DNA of 64,000 nucleotides from the NCBI RefSeq assembly GCF_029894125.1, contig NZ_JARXYZ010000008.1, positions 62,001 to 126,000 of the forward strand. Direction: 5' to 3'. Each line of letters begins with the position of its first letter. Positions within the stretch are counted from its first letter, which is position 1. The notes beneath the pieces are model-generated. The model was not told the origin of the DNA. It searched no databases and saw only the letters and a list, made by a program, of their open reading frames with translations. Below are positions 58,462-64,000 of the stretch, in pieces. Both the position numbers and the translations under genes were made by a program. This DNA is from Kitasatospora sp. MAA19. Its GTDB lineage: Bacteria; Actinomycetota; Actinomycetes; Streptomycetales; Streptomycetaceae.

Positions 58462-60399
58462 CTAGGACTGCGGGCCGCGCCCGAAGAGGCGGCGGAGGAA
58501 GCCGGGGCGGGGTTCCGGCTGCCGCTCCTCGGCCGGCTCCTCACGTTCCGCACTGTCCTCGGCCTCCTCCGCCCCCGCGGCCTCCCGGGTCTCCTGGGCC
58601 TCGACCCGCTCGATCAGCCGCCGGGCCAGGTCGGCGTCGCCCTCGGGCAGCCAGGGTGCGGCGAGCGCCAGCGCGGCCAGCGACCGCAGGACGGTCACCA
58701 CCCGGGTGCGGCGCGCCCGGGCGCTGTAGTGCAGGCGCTGCCGGAGCCGCTCGGCGATGTCGGCGCGGGTCTCGGGGTGCGTCCAGCCGATCGCGACGAG
58801 GGCGAAGCCGGCCGCCTCGACCACCCAGTCCTCGGGCCCGAGCAGCAGGTCGACCAGCACGCGGCGGCGGTCGGAGTCCTCCCACGGCTGGTCGGTGCGG
58901 TGGTGCGCGATGCCGAGGCAGGCGAAGACCTGGACGGCCCGCACCCACAGTTCGGGCTGGTGGGCGAGCAGGGCCCGGCCGAGCTCGTCCTCCCGGGGCA
59001 TCGGCGGGTGGACGAGCGTGCCGAGCAGGTCGTCCAGCGGCAGCCCGGCCAGCCGGACGGCGTGGTCGTAGGCGGCGGGGACGGTCGGCCAGACGATCTC
59101 GGCGGTGGACCGGACGAGTTCGGCGCTCTCCGGCGCGGGCGGGGCGACGGCCGGGCGCGGGTCGGTGCCGTCCCAGGCCCAGATCCGGGTGGTGGGTTCG
59201 ACCAGCGGAAGCCGGGGGTCGGGCTCGGCGACCGACTGGTAGTCGACGGTGGCGAGCGGCAGCGCGAGGCGGACGGCCAGCAGCGAGCTGGGCGGCTCGA
59301 CGGCGGAGGCCCTGCACCCGATCTCGCTGTCGCGGGTGGTGCCGGGGGCGGCGAGCACCTGGTGCAGCACGTTGACGGTCGCCTCGGTGGCGCCGGAGAC
59401 CATGCCGAGCCAGGGCTCCCGGTGGCTGAGCCGCTCCAGCAGGTCCTGGGCGTACTCGTGGTCGGGGTGGGCGCGGTGGTGGTCGGCCAGGGCGAGCAGG
59501 TGGGCGGGGTCGCCGTCGACGGCGTGGCGCAGGCCGTACCGGGCGGGGGCCGCCTTGGGGTGGTCGGGTTCGGTGGCGAGCACGCGGTCCAGCCAGGGCA
59601 GGCCGTCGGCGGGGCGGCCGAGGGTGCCGTACAGCTCGGCGACGTCGACGGCGAGGTAGCTGCTGGTGTTGTCCCGCTCCGGTTCGACCCGGGCCAGTTC
59701 GGCCTCCCAGACGGCGAGCGCCCGTTCGGGCCGGCCGTGGGCGCGCAGGGCGTTGCCGAGCATCACGGAGGGCATGTAGCCGGGGGCCAAGCGGTGGGCC
59801 AGTTCGGCGAGTTCGACGGCGCGGGCGGTGGCACCGAGGCGGCGGGTGAGGCCGGAGGCCATCGCCAGCAGCAACGCGTGGTCGCCGTGGCGGGCCACCA
59901 CGGCCTGCACGAAGCCGTCGAACGGCTGGACGGCGGCGGCGAGTTCGGCCGGTAGCGGGTCGGGCAGCCCGCCGGTCGCCCGGGCCACCGCCTGGGCGAC
60001 GGCGTCCGGGTCGACGAGGGCGGGCAGGTCCTCGCGGGCGAGCCAGGCGGTGTGCGCCCAGGGTCTCGCGGGCTCGTACTGGATCGCGGAGGCGAGCAGG
60101 CCGACGGCGGTGTCCCAGTCCCCGGCGGCGGCCTCGACGTGGGCCCGGCAGGCGACGGTGCCCAGGTAGACCTGGCCGTCCAGCGGGAACAGCTCGCGGG
60201 CCGCGGCCGGCCCTCCGGCGGCGGCGCACAACTCGGCCAGCGCCTCGTGCAGTTCGGGCAGCTGGGGGTCGGCGAGGATCGCGTCGGCCAGGTGGTCGGC
60301 GGCGTGCGGGAGGTCCCCGGAGTCGATCGCCAGCCGGGCCACCGCCACCTCGCCCTCCGCCGCGAGCCGCTCGTCGCCTTCGTCGTCGGTCTGGCCCAT
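58462..60399 (-). CDS. large TPR-like repeat protein of unknown function
   Basis: 645 residues, all helical in pattern. Several TPR-like pairs occur in the first half (for example AAADHLADAILADPQLPELHEAL near 30-55 and DVAELYGTLGRPADGLPWLDRVLATEPDHP near 250-280), and a HEAT-like region follows later (about 500-600). The last 45 residues are Glu/Pro-rich, ending in the basic FLRRLFGRG. No catalytic motif or signal peptide is visible, so it is a likely cytoplasmic scaffold. GGGGGA is 7 bases before ATG 60399. It is divergent from the chitinase gene. Confidence 0.8.
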   Translation of the reverse strand: MGQTDDEGDERLAAEGEVAVARLAIDSGDLPHAADHLADAILADPQLPELHEALAELCAAAGGPAAARELFPLDGQVYLGTVACRAHVEAAAGDWDTAVGLLASAIQYEPARPWAHTAWLAREDLPALVDPDAVAQAVARATGGLPDPLPAELAAAVQPFDGFVQAVVARHGDHALLLAMASGLTRRLGATARAVELAELAHRLAPGYMPSVMLGNALRAHGRPERALAVWEAELARVEPERDNTSSYLAVDVAELYGTLGRPADGLPWLDRVLATEPDHPKAAPARYGLRHAVDGDPAHLLALADHHRAHPDHEYAQDLLERLSHREPWLGMVSGATEATVNVLHQVLAAPGTTRDSEIGCRASAVEPPSSLLAVRLALPLATVDYQSVAEPDPRLPLVEPTTRIWAWDGTDPRPAVAPPAPESAELVRSTAEIVWPTVPAAYDHAVRLAGLPLDDLLGTLVHPPMPREDELGRALLAHQPELWVRAVQVFACLGIAHHRTDQPWEDSDRRRVLVDLLLGPEDWVVEAAGFALVAIGWTHPETRADIAERLRQRLHYSARARRTRVVTVLRSLAALALAAPWLPEGDADLARRLIERVEAQETREAAGAEEAEDSAEREEPAEERQPEPRPGFLRRLFGRGPQS

Positions 60400-60657
60400 G
60401 TGTTCGTCCCCCGCTCGCGGTGTCTCCGATGTGCGCGGATGAGGTTATCCCGCGTATACGACGACCGGATGATCACCCTGTCGGCGTGTCGGACGAGCTG
60501 GAGATGGCCTGAATCCCTCTCACCTCCTCGATCGGATACGACCCGAACGAGTGGTTTGGGCACCGGCGAACCGCTTGCTCTGAAATGCGCCCACCACGAT
60601 GGACCCCGGCGCTTCGCCCCCGAAGCAACCCGCCCCGATTCCGAGCGAGTAGTGACG

Positions 60658-61374
60658 ATGAAGCTCTCCCGCACCCTGTCCGCAGTGGCCTCGGCCGCCG
60701 TCCTGAGCACCATCGCCCTGACCGGGCAGGCCACGCCGGCGACCGCCGCCGGCTCGTTCGTGGTCAGCGAGTCCCAGTTCAACCAGATGTTCCCGAGCCG
60801 GAACGCCTTCTACACCTACCAGGGCCTGGTCGACGCCCTCAGCGCCTATCCGAAGTTCACCACCACCGGCAACGACGCCACCCGCAAGCGCGAGGCGGCG
60901 GCGTTCCTCGCCAACGTCAGCCACGAGACCGGCGGGCTGAAGTACGTCGTCGAGCAGAACACCGCCAACTACAGCCACTACTGCGACGCCTCCCAGCCGT
61001 ACGGCTGTCCGGCCGGCCAGGCCGCCTACTACGGGCGCGGGCCGCTGCAGATCAGCTGGAACTTCAACTACAAGGCCGCCGGCGACGCCCTGCACATCGA
61101 CCTGCTGCACGACCCCTACCAGGTCGAGCGGAACTCCGCCGTCTCCTGGAAGACCGCCCTCTGGTTCTGGGACACCCAGAGCGGCGCCGGGTCGATGACC
61201 CCGCACGACGCCATCGTCAACAACAAGGGCTTCGGCGAGACCATCCGCAGCATCAACGGCGCGCTGGAGTGCGACGGCAAGAACCCGGACGAGCGCAACG
61301 ACCGCATCAACCTGTACAAGAAGTTCGTCGGTGTCCTCGGCACCGACGTCGGCGGCGGCAACATCTCCTGCTGA
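60658..61374 (+). CDS. secreted GH19 chitinase, catalytic domain only
   Basis: 238 residues. The signal peptide ends near residue 31 (TPATAAGS). The catalytic glutamates are Glu90 (NVSHETGG) and Glu99 (YVVEQN), nine apart as in streptomycete family-19 enzymes. YYGRGPLQISWNFNY and RSINGALECDG complete the fold. It has no carbohydrate-binding module, unlike many secreted GH19 chitinases that carry an N-terminal one. It hydrolyses chitin in the medium. The ribosome-binding site is weak; a GTG at 60652 is possible. I found no DasR-type palindrome in the 258 bases upstream. Confidence 0.93.
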   Translation: MKLSRTLSAVASAAVLSTIALTGQATPATAAGSFVVSESQFNQMFPSRNAFYTYQGLVDALSAYPKFTTTGNDATRKREAAAFLANVSHETGGLKYVVEQNTANYSHYCDASQPYGCPAGQAAYYGRGPLQISWNFNYKAAGDALHIDLLHDPYQVERNSAVSWKTALWFWDTQSGAGSMTPHDAIVNNKGFGETIRSINGALECDGKNPDERNDRINLYKKFVGVLGTDVGGGNISC

Positions 61375-61385
61375 CCCGTCCGACG

Positions 61386-61422
61386 GTGCGCAGGAAGTCG
61401 GCCCGGCCGACGTCCTGCGCAC
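61386..61422. repeat. dispersed palindrome, copy 1
   Basis: 37 bases: 17-base arms (61386-61402 and 61406-61422) with one mismatch and a 3-base centre, beginning 12 bases after the chitinase stop. The same palindrome, with the mismatch at the same place, recurs at 62347-62385. It can act as a terminator. Confidence 0.85.
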
Positions 61423-61638
61423 AGCTGTGTGGCGGGACCGCCGCTTCGGCGGGGGGCGTCGGTGATGGGTGTGCGGCGGATGACGGGGGCGAGGGGAGGG
61501 CGTCACCCTTCGCCGTGATCAACATACGGCCCGGTGGGGGGCTTGCGGCAAGGCCCCGGTCGTGCCGCAGAATCTCCGGGTCGGCCACTCGCCCGACGAA
61601 CCGTCAGATCTCCTCGTTGCCTACGGAAGCACTTCGCG

Positions 61639-62292
61639 ATGCCACCTGTTCCCGCCGACCCGACCGTGATCCATCCGATGCCCGAGCAGCCGCGGGTGGT
61701 GCTGCTGAAACCGCTGGTCACCTCGCCGCTGATCGAGGTCGGAGAGTTCACCTACTACGACGATCCCGATGACCCGACCGCCTTCGAGACCCGCAACGTG
61801 CTGTACCACTACGGGCCGGAGAAGCTGGTCATCGGGAAGTTCTGCGCGCTGGGCACGGGCGTGCGGTTCATCATGAACGGCGCCAACCACCGCATGGACG
61901 GCCCCTCGACGTTCCCGTTCCCGATCATGGGCGGCTCCTGGGCCGAGCACTTCGACCTCGTCACCGGCCTGACCGGACGGGGCGACACGGTGGTGGGCAA
62001 CGACGTCTGGTTCGGCTACGGGGCCATGGTGATGCCCGGCGTCCGCATCGGTCACGGGGCGATCATCGCCTCCGGCTCCGTCGTCGTCGACGACGTCCCC
62101 GACTACGGCATCGTGGGCGGCAACCCCGCCCGTCTCATCCGCCGCCGCTACGGCGATGCGGACGTCGACCGCCTCCTGGCCCTGGCCTGGTGGGACTGGC
62201 CGCTCCAGCGGATCACCGAACACATCCGCACGATCATGTCCGGCAGCGTCGACGACCTGGCGAAGGCGGCGGCCGCCCGGGCGGCGGAGTAG
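61639..62292 (+). CDS. CatB-related xenobiotic/antibiotic O-acetyltransferase (hexapeptide repeat)
   Basis: 217 residues, left-handed beta-helix acetyltransferase. It contains KLVIGKFCALGTGVRFIMNGANHRMDG, GDTVVGNDVWFGYGAMVMPGVRIGHGAIIASGSVV and GIVGGNPARLIRRRY, the pattern of Vat/CatB enzymes that acetylate streptogramins or chloramphenicol. His in NGANHRMDG is the catalytic base. Resistance is not proven, since many members act on unknown substrates. ATG 61639 has GGAAG about 9 bases upstream; ATG 61678 is an alternative. It lies between the two matched palindromes. Confidence 0.88.
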   Translation: MPPVPADPTVIHPMPEQPRVVLLKPLVTSPLIEVGEFTYYDDPDDPTAFETRNVLYHYGPEKLVIGKFCALGTGVRFIMNGANHRMDGPSTFPFPIMGGSWAEHFDLVTGLTGRGDTVVGNDVWFGYGAMVMPGVRIGHGAIIASGSVVVDDVPDYGIVGGNPARLIRRRYGDADVDRLLALAWWDWPLQRITEHIRTIMSGSVDDLAKAAAARAAE

Positions 62293-62346
62293 CGTCCCAA
62301 GACCCGCCGCCGGGCGGCAGGACTCCGAGCCGAGCCGAGCGGCGGC

Positions 62347-62385
62347 GTGGCGCAGGAAGTCGGCCCAGCCGACGTCCTGCGCCAC
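62347..62385. repeat. dispersed palindrome, copy 2
   Basis: 39 bases: 18-base arms around a 3-base centre, nearly the same sequence as copy 1 but with one extra base pair near the ends. It lies between the CatB-like and DUF3052 genes, which converge on it, so it can terminate both. Confidence 0.85.
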
Positions 62386-62392
62386 CGGGGGC

Positions 62393-62797
62393 TCAGCGCT
62401 TGGGGGCGGTGAGGCGGGTGCCGGACCAGTCCTTGGCGACGCTGACCGACCTGGCCTGGGACAGGCCCGCGGTCTGGGCGGCGTCGCTGATGTCGCTGGG
62501 CTCGATGTAGCCGTCCCGGCCGGCCTTCGGGGTGAGTAGCCAGATCGTGCCGCCTTCTTCGAGGAGGCCGATGGCGTCCACCAGGGCGTCGGTGAGGTCC
62601 CCGTCCTCGTCGCGGAACCAGAGCAGGACGACGTTGGCCACGTCGTCGTAGTCCTCGTCGACGAGGTCCTGGCCGATGACCGACTCGATGCCCTCGCGAA
62701 GGTCCTGGTCGACATCGTCGTCGTAGCCGATCTCCTGGACGACCTGGCCGGGCTCGAACCCGAGCCGGGCCGCCGGGTTGGTGCGCTCTGTCGTCAT
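62393..62797 (-). CDS. DUF3052 family protein
   Basis: 134 residues, acidic, cytoplasmic. It has the whole family pattern: RLGFEPGQVVQEIGYDDDVDQDLR, DEDYDDVANVVLLWFRDEDGDLTDAL and VAKDWSGTRL at the C-terminus. The function is unknown, though the protein is kept across actinobacteria. GGAAG stands 6 bases before ATG 62797. Confidence 0.88.
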   Translation of the reverse strand: MTTERTNPAARLGFEPGQVVQEIGYDDDVDQDLREGIESVIGQDLVDEDYDDVANVVLLWFRDEDGDLTDALVDAIGLLEEGGTIWLLTPKAGRDGYIEPSDISDAAQTAGLSQARSVSVAKDWSGTRLTAPKR

Positions 62798-62899
62798 GAC
62801 GGTCTTCCCTTGGGTCGGAGGCGCCTGCCGCCTCGCTCACGGGTAGCCAATCAGACACGTACGGTGGCGAGCCGGAACACGCCCGGCCGTTGACGCAGG

Positions 62900-63100
62900 T
62901 CAGACCTCGCGGCAGGAGACGACCGTGGAGGCGCTGACGGTGAGCAGGAGCTGTGTGCAGCCGGTGGCGTCGGCCCGGGCGATGGTGGCACCCAGGTCGC
63001 CGGGCGGCAGCGTGAAGGCGTGCGGGCGGAGGTCGGCGTCGTGGGCCACGACGGTGCCGTTCTCCACGTAGAGCATCAGGTATTCGGCGACGTCGGACAC
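62900..63100 (-). CDS. small protein of unknown function
   Basis: 66 residues: VSDVAEYLMLYVENGTVVAHDADLRPH, then a hydrophobic, Thr/Ser-rich end with two cysteines (GCTQL, SCREV). GTG 63100 is set by GGGGAG 5 bases upstream. It is the last gene of the minus-strand series beginning with the ATPase at the right edge, 78 bases behind the previous gene. No family is recognised. Confidence 0.6.
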   Translation of the reverse strand: MSDVAEYLMLYVENGTVVAHDADLRPHAFTLPPGDLGATIARADATGCTQLLLTVSASTVVSCREV

Positions 63101-63178
63101 GTCGGCTCCCCTCCCCCGGGATGGCTGGCGTTCGGCCCTGCCCACGCTAGGGGCCGCGCGGGGCCCGGCCGGCGGCAT

Positions 63179-63526
63179 TCACCGGGCACCACCCCCACGG
63201 GTGAATCCCACCGAGGGCGTGCAGGGGTTGAGGCGGGCCGGGTGGCCCGTGGAGTTGCGGCCGGCGGCCTCGCGGTAGGCGATCCGCTGGACGGCGGCGA
63301 GCAGGCGGTAGAGGTTGAGGGCGGCGTCGGACTCGTCGGCGGCGAAGCCCAGGTGGTAGATGACGGCTTCGAGTTCACGCCAGTCGAAGTCATCGGGGAC
63401 GGGCGGGGCGGTGCCGGGGAGGAGGGCGTTGAAGGCGGTCGCGACGGCGTAGTGGGTCGCGGCGAGGGCGTTGGCCAGGGGGTCCGGTGCAGGGCAGGGG
63501 TCGGGGTCGGGCATGGGGCCGGGCAT
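63179..63526 (-). CDS. protein of unknown function
   Basis: 115 residues. A Pro/Asp-rich start is followed by a helical region (ALAATHYAVATAFNALLPG, FDWRELEAVIYHLGFAADES, LNLYRLLAAVQRIAYREA) that looks like a small helical bundle. GAGGA is 8 bases before ATG 63526. Only one base separates it from the stop of the upstream small membrane protein gene. Confidence 0.65.
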   Translation of the reverse strand: MPGPMPDPDPCPAPDPLANALAATHYAVATAFNALLPGTAPPVPDDFDWRELEAVIYHLGFAADESDAALNLYRLLAAVQRIAYREAAGRNSTGHPARLNPCTPSVGFTRGGGAR

Positions 63527-63527
63527 G

Positions 63528-63644
63528 TCAGGGGTCCTCCTCGTCGGGCTTTGCAACGTTGAGTGCGGTGATGACACCCAGGACGACGGTGGCGATCGCC
63601 AGGGCGAGGAGGACAGCGAAGGCCGCCGCGATCAGAAATCGCAC
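63528..63644 (-). CDS. 38-residue single-helix membrane protein
   Basis: It starts VRFLIAAAFAVLLALAIATVV and forms one transmembrane helix with a short acidic tail (KPDEEDP). GTG 63644 overlaps the upstream gene by 13 bases. Its place between two tightly packed genes supports expression. It is too short for a family call. Confidence 0.5.
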   Translation of the reverse strand: MRFLIAAAFAVLLALAIATVVLGVITALNVAKPDEEDP

Positions 63645-63886
63645 GAGGCGTCTCGTTCGGCGTCGAGGAGCAGGTTCAGGAGGTTGAGGAGGGTCGACGC
63701 GGGCGCGGTGTTGAAGCGGACGAGCACGCGGCCGTCGATGGTCGTGTCGGTGGTGGCGGAGGGCCAGACCAGGCCGAACCGGCGGCCCCGCTCGTGGACT
63801 TCGGCGAGGAGCGTACGGATCTGGGCCTCGGTGTAGTGGCGAATCCGGGGGTCCGTGGGCTTCATGGGGTGGCGGCGGTTCATCAT
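63632..63886 (-). CDS. small protein of unknown function
   Basis: 84 residues. It contains RIRHYTEAQIRTLLAEVHERGRRFGLVWPSA and VLVRFNTAPASTLLNLLNLLLDAERD, a mixed alpha/beta pattern. The ATG at 63886 overlaps the stop of the ATPase gene (TGATG), with a second ATG right after. It is translationally coupled, so it probably functions with the ATPase. Confidence 0.65.
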   Translation of the reverse strand: MMNRRHPMKPTDPRIRHYTEAQIRTLLAEVHERGRRFGLVWPSATTDTTIDGRVLVRFNTAPASTLLNLLNLLLDAERDASCDF

Positions 63887-64000
63887 CAGGCGGCGTCCAG
63901 CTGCAGCTCGAACCAGACGGCCTTGCCCTGCTTGCGCAGGTCGGTGCCGAAGCGGTGGGTGAGGGAACGGACAAGGTGCAGGCCTCGGCCGGAGAGCGCG
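63886..64000 (-). CDS. ATP-binding protein of the anti-sigma/HATPase_c_2 type (5' part outside window)
   Basis: The last 37 codons read SGRGLHLVRSLTHRFGTD, the glycine-rich G2 box of RsbW/SpoIIAB-like ATPases, and close with AVWFELQLDAA. Its start lies beyond base 64000. Such proteins in streptomycetes act as anti-sigma factors or work beside XRE-DUF397 modules. It is the first visible gene of a tight minus-strand operon with at least three small proteins. Confidence 0.8.
   Translation of the reverse strand, partial: ALSGRGLHLVRSLTHRFGTDLRKQGKAVWFELQLDAA

Noticed and set aside
61639..62292. Acquired antibiotic-resistance cassette with insertion sequences
   Set aside because: No transposase, integrase or terminal repeats other than the short palindromes, and codon use looks like that of its neighbours.

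Overview
The window is very GC-rich, with GTG and TTG starts, short AT-rich islands between genes and many TANNNT boxes set directly before start codons. Its gene content includes HrdD-type sigma, SepX, F420 biosynthesis, a protein O-mannosyltransferase, an XRE-DUF397 pair and a GH19 chitinase. This points to the chromosomal core of a Streptomyces- or Kitasatospora-like actinomycete. There is no rRNA, CRISPR array, insertion sequence or prophage; two tRNA genes are present.

Left part (1-18.4 kb): metG (cut by the left edge), a zinc-ribbon protein, rsmI, protein O-mannosyltransferase, an NTF2-type class B PBP, a GT87-like mannosyltransferase, an amino-acid permease, a SEDS/PBP pair, a DUF1269 protein, an ABC pair, a VWA protein with an anchored partner, and a universal stress protein. 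Much of this concerns the cell envelope.

Division and metabolism block (18.5-25.6 kb): tRNA-Ala(CGC), sepX, then the head-to-tail series GGDEF protein, galU, moeA/glp, moaC, mog, rimJ on the minus strand, with fthC divergent. The galU-glp-rimJ-sepX order is the conserved actinobacterial neighbourhood of the gephyrin-like division protein and its membrane receptor.

Middle (25.7-41 kb): penicillin-acylase-family hydrolase, K+/H+ antiporter, MFS transporter, a Ruc/FmdB-type zinc-ribbon chaperone behind a CIRCE operator, a truncated SAF-type remnant, mscL, hrdD, PAP2 phosphatase, nitrilase, an isochorismatase remnant and arylamine N-acetyltransferase. Two tandem paralogous small secreted proteins follow whose upstream control regions are also duplicated. 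After a 1-kb stretch with no gene comes tRNA-Arg(CCT).

Right part (41-64 kb): a fragment of a propeller-like secreted protein, a GT-C glycosyltransferase, a D,D-carboxypeptidase with a very long disordered linker, GPP34, XRE-DUF397, ADP-ribosylglycohydrolase, fbiC, a LolA-like protein with an ABC exporter, RarD, TetR, a DUF6011 protein, a TPR protein, GH19 chitinase, and a CatB-type acetyltransferase between two copies of one palindrome. The window closes with DUF3052 and an operon of small proteins behind an anti-sigma-type ATPase (cut by the right edge).

The strongest leads are the CIRCE-controlled Ruc-like chaperone, the sepX/glp module, the duplicated secreted-protein loci with shared upstream elements, the matched palindromes around the CatB gene, and the density of leaderless-type promoters. 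No clearly new multi-gene system is evident.
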